Source of the DNA: JBHJHP01 sp042219855
GTDB taxonomy: Bacteria > Bacteroidota > Bacteroidia > Bacteroidales > UBA5342
Length of the DNA stretch: 64,000 nucleotides
Direction: 5' to 3'
Assembly: GCF_042219855.1 (NCBI RefSeq)
Contig: NZ_JBHJHP010000007.1
Span: 62,001 to 126,000, forward strand
Positions 19,097 through 26,550 of this stretch are shown piece by piece. Position 1 is the stretch's first letter; each line of letters begins with the position of its first letter. A program made the translations under genes and the position numbers. The notes below the pieces were generated by a model. It was given only the letters and a program-made list of their open reading frames with translations. It was not told where the DNA came from and did no database searches.

Positions 19097-21871
19097 TTAT
19101 TTTCTTATTTTAAATGTATATCTGCCTGATCCGGTTTTGTATACAGGCTTATCTTTAAACAAATTATTCGTATTAACCACACGGCAGTTTTCAGGTTCGG
19201 ACAAAACCTCTCCGTTAAATGGTAATACAACTGTTGCTGTAGTATTAAACGGAATTTCTATGGTTAATTCAAAACTGCCTTTATCCTGTTGCCATTCACT
19301 TTTTATGGTTCCGTATGGGGATTCATAACTTGTTTTAACATACGATATACTGTCAATTACATCGGGTTTTATCACAATCGCCTTATACCCAACCGATGAA
19401 CTTTCCTGGCCAATTCCTCCTAATCCCTGAAAGAACCACTCCATGAGATGGCCAAGCATTAAATGGTTGTTGGATTTTGAATCAAGGGCCTGCCATGATT
19501 CAGTTAAAGCCGTTGCTCCTTTTTTCAGCTGATAGGCATAACCCGGAACATCATCCCGATTATTCATCGCAAACAGCAGATCAGATGCCCCGTATCGGGT
19601 TAAGGCATCCACCAGGTAATGAAATCCGATATCGCCGGCTGTCAGGCTGTTATTATCTTTATGAATCGTTAAAAGTAAATTTTCGAACACCGCCTGTTCA
19701 TCTCCTTCAGGAACCAGTCCAAGACTTAAGGGCATGGCCAGTGCTGTCTGACTTGCGGTTGCGTATAATTTAGACTTAGCATTGTAAAACCGGTTGTTGA
19801 ATGCTGCATTTATATCTTTAGCCAGTTTCTTAAACGATTGTTCTTCGGCACCTTTCTGTAATTCAGCGGCAATTTCAGACATAAGGACGGCATCGTAATA
19901 ATAGGTTGCTGTTGCGACCAATGGCACAGGAGTAAGTTGTGCATAACCCGGAGTATTAGGCCCAATATCATACCAGTCACCCAGACCATGTGATAAAATA
20001 TAATCTTCAGACTTTCCGGCCAGATAATCCATATATGCTTTCATCATTGGCCATGCTTTTTGTATGACTGATGGATCACCATACCATTTATATACCATCC
20101 AGGGCATGGTTATGGATGCACTGCCCCATTCCGGTGAATCCCTGAAAGCAGAATCATAGTACTCAAAATTAATGTATTCAGGGACAATGGATGGCACCAG
20201 GCCCTGTTTGGTCTGAGCATCCATCATATCATTTGTCAACTTTAAATATAGGTGGTACATGTCATAATTAAAATGTACACTTTCCCCCATCAGATGCGTT
20301 TGCTCCAGCCATCCCAGCTTTTCGCGTGTAGGACAGTCGGTCATTACGCTCTGAATATTACTTCTTATGCTCCACCGTATCAGATCGAAAATCCTGTTAA
20401 ACCGCTCACTGGAACATTCAAACGTACCAACCTGAGGTGTTGCGCTTCGGGTATGCAAAGCCTTTAATTCAATAATTTCAGGAAGATCTGTTCCCCTTTC
20501 CGCAGCATCCGGCTGAGCACCATTGACCTGAACATATCTGAATCCGTAATAACTGAACCGGGGTTGCCATTTTTCTTTGTCTTCACCGCTACAGATGTAA
20601 GTGTAATAATAGGGCGAACCTGAGCCCCTTTGGTTTACGGTGCCATCATCCTTCAACAACTCTCCCGGCCACAACTGTACTTCTTGCCCGGCCTTACCCC
20701 TGATCTTAAGCGAAACAATACCTGATGCATTCTGTCCGAAATCATATACAACTACGGAATCATTAATCGGAGTCACAGAAACCGGATCAAAGGTCTGCAT
20801 GACTTTTACCGGATAATTCTGATCTGATCTTAAAGTTCCGGAGGGCCCGGAAACCTGTTTTGCTTTCAGCCATGAATCAGCATTAAAACCGGCTTTGTTC
20901 CAACCCTTTTCTTCTCTCCGTGCATCATAGTCTTCCCCACCATAAATTCCGGAGTAAGTTATGGGTGACTGATGCATTTTCCAGCCAGAATCAGATACAA
21001 TCGTTTCACTTTCACCGTTTTTGTACTGCACCTGCAGTTTGCAAAGTAATTCAGGGAATCCATAGGCGATAATTAGCTTGCGATACCGTTCCCTGTTATT
21101 ATAATAAAACCCGTTGCCAACAATTACTCCAATAGCATTATCTCCTCTGCGTAACATTTCTGTCACATCATAAGTGTTATATAAAACGGTTTTATCGTAA
21201 TGTGTCCAGCCCGGTGTGAGAAAAGCGTCGCCAACTTTTTCACCATTTATGGTTGCTTCATATTGTCCTAAACCACTAATGTACAACGTTGCTGATCCGA
21301 CCTCATCTTTCAGCTTAAAACCGTTCCTGAACATTGGAACAACAGATCGCTTTTCAACCTTTTGCAGCGAGATATCGCCGTAGCCGGTAATCCCTTCAAC
21401 TACCCTGTCTGATTCGGGCAACTCTTCATATCCTATCCATTCTGCACCACTCCAGTCCTGCGCTTTCAACAATCCCATTTGCCATGAACCCATCTCACTC
21501 CAGTCCGATTCATTGCCGTAGATATCCCATACTTTCACCTTCCAGTAATATTTCCTCCCCGATAAAAGTTCTTTCCCTGAATATATGATGTTTTCAGACT
21601 CAGTGGAGTTTACTTTCCCTGAGTTCCAGATGTTCCCACTATCCTTTTTTATCAGACCAACAACATCCGCAACCAGTATCTGATAGGAAGCCTGTCGATT
21701 GTTAATTGTATCTGACTCTACCATCCAGCTGAATTCAGGATGTTGATTATCGACTCCAAGAGGTTTATCAAAATGATTGCACTCTGTTTTTACAATCCGG
21801 ATCTTTGGTTCATGTCCATTACATGCCCCCAAAAAAGCCAAAGACAGTATGATAATAATGATCTGTTTCAT
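19097..21871 (-). CDS. GH78 alpha-L-rhamnosidase, lipoprotein
   Basis: The product is 924 residues with a lipoprotein signal (LSLAFLGAC). The opening CNHFDKPLGVDNQHPEFSWMV and the later QASYQILVAD are the usual N-terminal beta domain of GH78. A beta domain with LYISGLGQYEATINGEKVGD, an alpha/alpha barrel carrying the acidic motif TDCPTREKLGWLEQTHLMGES (near 512-530), and a C-terminal Greek-key domain follow. ATG at 21871 is chosen because it opens the signal peptide; the upstream ATG at 21961 adds 30 residues. It is the first gene of a minus-strand run of at least ten genes and probably removes alpha-L-rhamnose from exported or surface oligosaccharides. Operator-like sites lie about 205-285 bp upstream. 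Confidence 0.94.
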   Translation of the reverse strand: MKQIIIIILSLAFLGACNGHEPKIRIVKTECNHFDKPLGVDNQHPEFSWMVESDTINNRQASYQILVADVVGLIKKDSGNIWNSGKVNSTESENIIYSGKELLSGRKYYWKVKVWDIYGNESDWSEMGSWQMGLLKAQDWSGAEWIGYEELPESDRVVEGITGYGDISLQKVEKRSVVPMFRNGFKLKDEVGSATLYISGLGQYEATINGEKVGDAFLTPGWTHYDKTVLYNTYDVTEMLRRGDNAIGVIVGNGFYYNNRERYRKLIIAYGFPELLCKLQVQYKNGESETIVSDSGWKMHQSPITYSGIYGGEDYDARREEKGWNKAGFNADSWLKAKQVSGPSGTLRSDQNYPVKVMQTFDPVSVTPINDSVVVYDFGQNASGIVSLKIRGKAGQEVQLWPGELLKDDGTVNQRGSGSPYYYTYICSGEDKEKWQPRFSYYGFRYVQVNGAQPDAAERGTDLPEIIELKALHTRSATPQVGTFECSSERFNRIFDLIRWSIRSNIQSVMTDCPTREKLGWLEQTHLMGESVHFNYDMYHLYLKLTNDMMDAQTKQGLVPSIVPEYINFEYYDSAFRDSPEWGSASITMPWMVYKWYGDPSVIQKAWPMMKAYMDYLAGKSEDYILSHGLGDWYDIGPNTPGYAQLTPVPLVATATYYYDAVLMSEIAAELQKGAEEQSFKKLAKDINAAFNNRFYNAKSKLYATASQTALAMPLSLGLVPEGDEQAVFENLLLTIHKDNNSLTAGDIGFHYLVDALTRYGASDLLFAMNNRDDVPGYAYQLKKGATALTESWQALDSKSNNHLMLGHLMEWFFQGLGGIGQESSSVGYKAIVIKPDVIDSISYVKTSYESPYGTIKSEWQQDKGSFELTIEIPFNTTATVVLPFNGEVLSEPENCRVVNTNNLFKDKPVYKTGSGRYTFKIRK

Positions 21872-22013
21872 CGAGGTTTTCTTCCTTATTTCCTGATTCA
21901 ATTCAAAAAATAAATACATCAAAATTTTGAGGCTTTCAGTGCTTTCAGATCTTAAAGACATTGAGGTTTTAACTCCAAAACGTCAGAAAATCGACAGACA
22001 AGGATAAATATAT

Positions 22014-22047
22014 TAAAATTTACGGTGATTCCCTAAAATTTAAGGTG
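22014..22047 (-). repeat. 20-bp-phased direct repeat, candidate activator site
   Basis: TAAAATTTACGGTG (22014-22027) and TAAAATTTAAGGTG (22034-22047) differ at one base and start exactly 20 bp apart. Two tandem half-sites on one DNA face are typical of AraC-family or hybrid two-component regulators. They lie just upstream of the weak leftward -7 candidate at 21999-22006, where an activator could touch RNA polymerase. The protein is not in the window. Confidence 0.5.
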
Positions 22048-22076
22048 TCGTAAACTTTTAATTTTTAGCTAATTAA

Positions 22077-22090
22077 TGATAACGTTTTCA
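22077..22090. promoter_or_regulatory. LacI-type operator-like site 1
   Basis: TGATAACGTTTTCA differs at one base from the palindrome TGAAAACGTTTTCA found at 52184-52203. It lies about 205 bp upstream of the GH78 gene on the minus strand. Confidence 0.55.
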
Positions 22091-22143
22091 CAACGTATAT
22101 TGCCTCAATACTAGGCTTTAATAATACAAAATAATATATAATT

Positions 22144-22158
22144 ATGAAAACGTTTCAT
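22144..22158. promoter_or_regulatory. LacI-type operator-like site 2
   Basis: ATGAAAACGTTTCAT has perfect 6-bp arms (ATGAAA / TTTCAT) around ACG. It abuts the TTG -33 element of the rightward promoter candidate, so binding there should block the BKACE-kinase operon. Confidence 0.6.
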
Positions 22159-22188
22159 TGTAATTGTAAGATAAATCTCATAGATTTG
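22158..22188 (+). promoter_or_regulatory. promoter candidate for BKACE-kinase operon
   Basis: A TTG -33 element (22158-22160), a 20-nt spacer and TAGATTTG (22181-22188, fitting TAnnTTTG) match the Bacteroidota housekeeping promoter pattern. The start codon of the first gene is 76 bp further on. Confidence 0.5.
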
Positions 22189-22264
22189 TAATGATTAAAA
22201 TTCTTACCCCGGAATTGAGAATATAAAACTCATCAACAACTTAAAAATACAGAATCCAATATAT

Positions 22265-23095
22265 ATGAAAAGCCGAAAAATCATCATTACAGTAGCGCCA
22301 GTAAATCATGTGGGCAAACCTATTCCAACGGTGTGCAAAAATCCGACTACTGCACTGGAAGTTGGCAATGAAGTGATTGATTGCGCGAAAGCCGGTGCAA
22401 GTATGGTTCATTTACATGTTAGAGATAATACGGGTGAGCAGACTTTTGAACTTGATACCTTTAGTAAGACGCTGGATATTTTTACAGCTAAAACCGATAT
22501 TGTCATACAGGGATCTACAGGTGGACTGGCTGATTTTACACTGGATGAACGCTGTGTATGCCTTAATGACCCAAGGGTTGAGGTTGCTTCTCTGAATATG
22601 GGTTCCGTAAATTTTGGTGAAGGAGTTTATATTAATACATTCCCGGATATCCGTTACTGGGCTAAACGAATGGAGGAAACAAATGTACTGCCCGAACTGG
22701 AATGCTTTGATCTGGGTATGATTGAGAATTGCTATATCATGCTTGAGGAAGGCGTTCTCAAAGCCCCACTTCACTTTAATTTCTGCATGAATACAAAAGG
22801 TGCTTTATCGGCCAATGCAAGAAACATAGGCTATATGAGTTCACTGTTGAACACAAGCAATTCTCACTGGGGATTGACTTACGATGGCATGCCCGATTTC
22901 TCGCTGGCTGGGGCAGCACTGGCTATGGGAGCTCAGGTTTTACGGATCGGGTTTGAAGACACAGCATATTATGCACCGGGTAAAATTGCGAAAAGTAATG
23001 TTGTACTGGTTGAAAAACTGGTTGAGACAATCACGCGTCTTGGGTATGATATTGCCACACCAGCTGAAGCACGCCGGATGTTAGGCCTGTCGTAA
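22265..23095 (+). CDS. beta-keto acid cleavage enzyme (BKACE, DUF849 family)
   Basis: The product is 276 residues, cytoplasmic, with a TIM-barrel fold. The opening KIIITVAPVNHVGKPIPTVCKNP, the zinc-ligand motif H49-L-H51 in VHLHVRDNTGE, SLNMGSVNFGEGVY and the late LRIGFEDT motif (conserved Arg, Glu and Asp) identify the family founded by 3-keto-5-aminohexanoate cleavage enzyme. Characterised members condense a beta-keto acid with acetyl-CoA to give acetoacetate and a new CoA ester. The substrate here is unknown. It is followed after 15 bp by a DUF1537 kinase, so the two form one operon inside a pectin locus, where the starting compound is probably an acid sugar derivative. Confidence 0.9.
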   Translation: MKSRKIIITVAPVNHVGKPIPTVCKNPTTALEVGNEVIDCAKAGASMVHLHVRDNTGEQTFELDTFSKTLDIFTAKTDIVIQGSTGGLADFTLDERCVCLNDPRVEVASLNMGSVNFGEGVYINTFPDIRYWAKRMEETNVLPELECFDLGMIENCYIMLEEGVLKAPLHFNFCMNTKGALSANARNIGYMSSLLNTSNSHWGLTYDGMPDFSLAGAALAMGAQVLRIGFEDTAYYAPGKIAKSNVVLVEKLVETITRLGYDIATPAEARRMLGLS

Positions 23096-23110
23096 TTAAA
23101 ATCACAGAAT

Positions 23111-24511
23111 GTGCAACAATACTCAACCCTAATAAATGACTTTCGGCTGGATGAAGATCCGATATTAAGAACTGAAATTGCCGGAATTATAAGTGATAAC
23201 CGGATCAAAATCGTTGTTATTGATGATGATCCTACCGGCATTCAAACCATGCACGGATGCCTGTTCCTGACCAAATGGGACAACGACAGTCTGGATTTTG
23301 CCATGCAAAATGATTCCTCCGTTTTTTATGTACTGACAAATTCCCGCTCAACCGATGCAGGTTTTGCAGAAAAAGTAAACAATGAAATTGTTTCTGCAGT
23401 ATGTGATCTGAACGTAAGATATAAATTCAGGCTCATATTTGTCAGCCGCAGCGATTCTACCCTACGTGGTCATTTCCCGGTTGAACACGCAGCCATCCAT
23501 AAAACCCTTCGTAATAAAAACATTAAAACTCCTTTCCCTGTATTTTTTATCCCCTCCTTTTTTGAAGCAGGTCGGTTCACCTTAAATAACATACATTACT
23601 TAAAAGAGCATAATAATGCACTCCCTGTTTCTGAAAGCGAATTTGCAAAAGATAATGTATTCGGTTACAGGAATTCTCATCTGGGAGAATATATTATTGA
23701 AAAAACAGATGGATCAGTTTCTATTCATGATATTGGGTTCCTTTCAGCAAGTGCATTACAAAACCAGGCTATAGAAACAATTTCTGAAAATATCACTGCC
23801 CTTACTGAAAAAAAGTACATTGCAGTAAATGCCACAGGGTATTTCGATCTTCAGAAGTTTTCGCTGGCACTCTTAACAGTATTTCCAGACAATACAGCTT
23901 TGGTTATGCGCACATCATCATCGCTTCCGAAGGCTATAAGCGGTAAAGAGAATATACCCCTACTTACCAAAGCTGATTTAAACATCACCAGTGGAACAGG
24001 CATTTTTATTGTGGGTTCACATGTAAAAAAAACAACACAGCAACTCCATGAACTCATGAAATGTGACCTGTTGTTCGCTGTTGAGGTTGATGTTGAAAAA
24101 ACACTTTATTCATTTGGCTCCTACCTTGCTGAAATTAAGGAAAAGTTGAATGAAGCAATATTAAAAGGATTTACGCCGGTTTTGTATACTTCACGTCTTG
24201 AAATAAGACTGAATAATAAAACGGAACGGCTTAACCTGGGACAAAAAATATCTGAATTTCTGTTTACGCTAATTAAAGACCTGGAAATCCAACCTTCATA
24301 TGTTGTAACAAAAGGTGGAATTACCTCACATGATGTGCTCACCAAAGGTCTGGAAATAGAATCGGCAGAGGTCGCCGGACAAATTCTGACCGGTGTTCCA
24401 ACTGTCAGAACTGCATCAACACATCGTTTCCCCAATCTGCCTGTTATTATTTTCCCGGGAAATGTGGGCGATGCATATGCCCTGAAGGACCTTTATCTGA
24501 AGTTGAGATAA
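23111..24511 (+). CDS. four-carbon acid sugar kinase family (DUF1537)
   Basis: The product is 466 residues with the two-domain order of the family: substrate domain (about 1-240; IDDDPTGIQTMHGC, YVLTNSRSTDAG, VSRSDSTLRGHFPVE) and nucleotide-binding domain (about 265-466; VTKGGITSHDVL, GVPTVRT, IIFPGNVGD). Characterised members phosphorylate the 4-OH of threonate, erythronate or 3-oxo-tetronate. Partner genes usually seen with them, pdxA2 or the OtnC aldolase, are absent here and a BKACE gene precedes instead. The start is GTG at 23111, 15 bp after the BKACE stop. The gene ends 48 bp from the convergent MFS gene, which may transport the same acid sugar. Confidence 0.9.
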   Translation: MQQYSTLINDFRLDEDPILRTEIAGIISDNRIKIVVIDDDPTGIQTMHGCLFLTKWDNDSLDFAMQNDSSVFYVLTNSRSTDAGFAEKVNNEIVSAVCDLNVRYKFRLIFVSRSDSTLRGHFPVEHAAIHKTLRNKNIKTPFPVFFIPSFFEAGRFTLNNIHYLKEHNNALPVSESEFAKDNVFGYRNSHLGEYIIEKTDGSVSIHDIGFLSASALQNQAIETISENITALTEKKYIAVNATGYFDLQKFSLALLTVFPDNTALVMRTSSSLPKAISGKENIPLLTKADLNITSGTGIFIVGSHVKKTTQQLHELMKCDLLFAVEVDVEKTLYSFGSYLAEIKEKLNEAILKGFTPVLYTSRLEIRLNNKTERLNLGQKISEFLFTLIKDLEIQPSYVVTKGGITSHDVLTKGLEIESAEVAGQILTGVPTVRTASTHRFPNLPVIIFPGNVGDAYALKDLYLKLR

Positions 24512-24559
24512 GTTTAATCTTGTCCCAGGTATATAACCGATATGACAAATATGTATTTC

Positions 24560-25798
24560 TTATGAGTTTACCAGCGGTTTTGAGGCATCAATACGCGAGA
24601 AGAGCAGAGCACTGATTAATAACATGGCTGAGATGACAAAAAGCGGCAGATTATAATCACCTGTAGATTTTACCAGACTGCCGAATACAATGGCGCAAAC
24701 AAAACCACCAAGGTTACCGGCAGTATTCATGGCAGCGGAAACAGTACCGCCGAATTTCTTCCCCATATCAATACAGATAGCCCAGGCACCAGGCAGCATC
24801 AGGTCGATGACCCCAAAACAAAGTGAAAGAAATATAAACACCTGTAGCTTTCCCGGTATAAATCCGGCCAGAAACATAAATACGGAAGAGGCCAGCAGGG
24901 CCCCAACACCCAGTATTCTTCGCCCGGTTTTTAAACCATACTTAACGGAAAAACGGTCACTCAGATAACCGCCAAAAATATTACCCAGCATACTCATAAA
25001 AAATGGTGCGGCCACAGCATAAGTCAGTTCACTTTTTGCAAAACCCCTGCCGGCTTCCATAAAAGTCGGGAACCAGGAGAAAAAAAACCAGCTTCCCCAG
25101 GCATAAAACCAATACATAGCCAGTAAGATCCAGAACTGTCTTTTGCTCAATATCTCTTTCCAGGGTGTTTTAGCTTTTTCTGTTTCGAATGGAATTATGT
25201 CTATCTCTCTTAATTCCTCTTTTGCTATTCCCTTCATTTTTGCAGGATTATCCCTGTACCAGAAATACCATACAGCGACCCATATAAAACCGAGAGAACC
25301 GAGGATATAAAATGCGGTTCGCCATCCCAAACCAATAATAACGGGAATAACGATAAAAGGAGTCAGTGCGCCACCTACCCGACTGGCCGCCCAGATAAAA
25401 CCCTGAGCTTTAGCCGTTTCTTTTTTAGGAAACCATCGTCCGATGGTACCCGTCATGCAGGGATATGCACCGGCTTCACCAATGCCAAACATAAAACGGA
25501 TGATGATCAGTGAAGCAAATCCACCGGCCATACCGGTAAAAATGGTAAACAGCGACCACCAGATCACAATGACAGACAGAACTTTTCGCTGACCGGCATT
25601 ATCACCCCACCAACCCAATGGCACCTGAAACAGGCCATAGGAAAGAATAAAAGCGCTCAGTGTCCAACCCCATTGTTGTTCGTTGAGATTAAGATCCTGC
25701 ATTATGCTTACGCCTGCCACACTGATATTAATGCGATCCAGAAAGGTAATTATACCGATCAGAACCAGTAAAAGCAGAACGTAATTGCGCTTCTTCAT
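24560..25798 (-). CDS. MFS transporter, anion:cation symporter (hexuronate/aldarate) type
   Basis: The product is 412 residues with about 12 hydrophobic segments. The opening LLLVLIGIITFLDRINISVAG, the WWSLFTIFTG segment, GIGEAGAYPCMTGTIGRWFPKKE and GWRTAFYILGSLGFIW are characteristic of the ACS family, which carries galacturonate, glucarate, galactarate, tartrate and similar anions. It is in the inner membrane. It follows the Asp/Glu-racemase-fold gene by 9 bp and ends the SusC-led minus-strand run. In this context galacturonate or a four-carbon acid sugar is the likely substrate, by inference only. Confidence 0.9.
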   Translation of the reverse strand: MKKRNYVLLLLVLIGIITFLDRINISVAGVSIMQDLNLNEQQWGWTLSAFILSYGLFQVPLGWWGDNAGQRKVLSVIVIWWSLFTIFTGMAGGFASLIIIRFMFGIGEAGAYPCMTGTIGRWFPKKETAKAQGFIWAASRVGGALTPFIVIPVIIGLGWRTAFYILGSLGFIWVAVWYFWYRDNPAKMKGIAKEELREIDIIPFETEKAKTPWKEILSKRQFWILLAMYWFYAWGSWFFFSWFPTFMEAGRGFAKSELTYAVAAPFFMSMLGNIFGGYLSDRFSVKYGLKTGRRILGVGALLASSVFMFLAGFIPGKLQVFIFLSLCFGVIDLMLPGAWAICIDMGKKFGGTVSAAMNTAGNLGGFVCAIVFGSLVKSTGDYNLPLFVISAMLLISALLFSRIDASKPLVNS

Positions 25799-25807
25799 GT
25801 TGTGGGG

Positions 25808-26485
25808 TTATGTAAGGCTATCGATGACAGACTTCACCTGAAGGGTTCCCAGTAAAGGACTTGAAAGCACGTCCTTACCGGTTTGTTTGATAATCTCATC
25901 CTGCATTTTGGCCATAGATCCCTGTGCCAGAACAAAAGCATCCACCTTTTCTGCCAATGCAACAGCAGTCTCCAGAATCTTTGCATTATGTGCGTCAACA
26001 TTTCCTTCCATTAGTTGCTGAAATGCCCCTTCGGCTAAGCCTTTTTCAATCTGAACCGGCTTACCCAGTTCATCTGAAAACTTTTGCAAAAGTCTCGCAG
26101 TTGGAGCCAGCGTAGTTGGAAGCGTGGCCAGCACACCAATTTTATTATACTTTCGAACGGCTTTCTCAGCCATGGCATCATCAATTTTCACCAATGGAAC
26201 AGGGAGCAGATCACGAGCCAGAATGGCCACATCCCCAACCGATGAACAGGTATTAAAAATCACATCAGCACCTGCATCCAGTGCAGCATTATAATAACTG
26301 ACCAGACGTTTCTTAACTGCTGTCGGAACTTCATTTGCACGAATCACATCCTGAATCAGACTATCATCAGCAATATTAATCAGGCGGACATCAGGAAGAT
26401 ATTCCGCGAACAGGGCTTTGGTTGGTTCAACCATAGTGGTTGCGGTATGTATGGCTACAACAGTTTTCATTTTTTTCTTTTTCAT
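25808..26485 (-). CDS. Asp/Glu/hydantoin racemase superfamily protein, single cysteine
   Basis: The product is 225 residues, cytoplasmic. The family pattern is clear: TVVAIHTATTMVEPTKAL, GADVIFNTCSSVGDVA with C80, KIGVLATLPTTL, and VDAFVLAQGSMAKM. True racemases use two cysteines, one in each half. Here C80 is the only cysteine of the protein and the second site is Ser190, so two-base racemisation is unlikely. A lyase, decarboxylase or isomerase role is more plausible. Start ATG is 26485 (MKKKKMKT) or 26470. It is 9 bp upstream of the MFS gene and 65 bp downstream of a PL1 gene, tying it to pectin-derived acid sugars. Confidence 0.8.
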   Translation of the reverse strand: MKKKKMKTVVAIHTATTMVEPTKALFAEYLPDVRLINIADDSLIQDVIRANEVPTAVKKRLVSYYNAALDAGADVIFNTCSSVGDVAILARDLLPVPLVKIDDAMAEKAVRKYNKIGVLATLPTTLAPTARLLQKFSDELGKPVQIEKGLAEGAFQQLMEGNVDAHNAKILETAVALAEKVDAFVLAQGSMAKMQDEIIKQTGKDVLSSPLLGTLQVKSVIDSLT

Positions 26486-26550
26486 GACGCGTTAATGGTG
26501 ACCCATTATTATACAATTGCAGATAAAAATGGAATTCCCAAATATTCAAT

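Larger units (their letters stand above)
21872..22264. promoter_or_regulatory. divergent regulatory region between GH78 run and BKACE
   Basis: This 393-bp AT-rich gap holds no gene that I can support. It contains two LacI-type operator-like sites (22077-22090 and 22144-22158), a pair of 14-bp direct repeats with an exact 20-bp period (22014-22047), a rightward promoter candidate (22158-22188) and a weak leftward -7 candidate on the minus strand at 21999-22006 (TATCCTTG, one mismatch from TAnnTTTG). It is therefore a plausible two-way control region. Confidence 0.65.
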
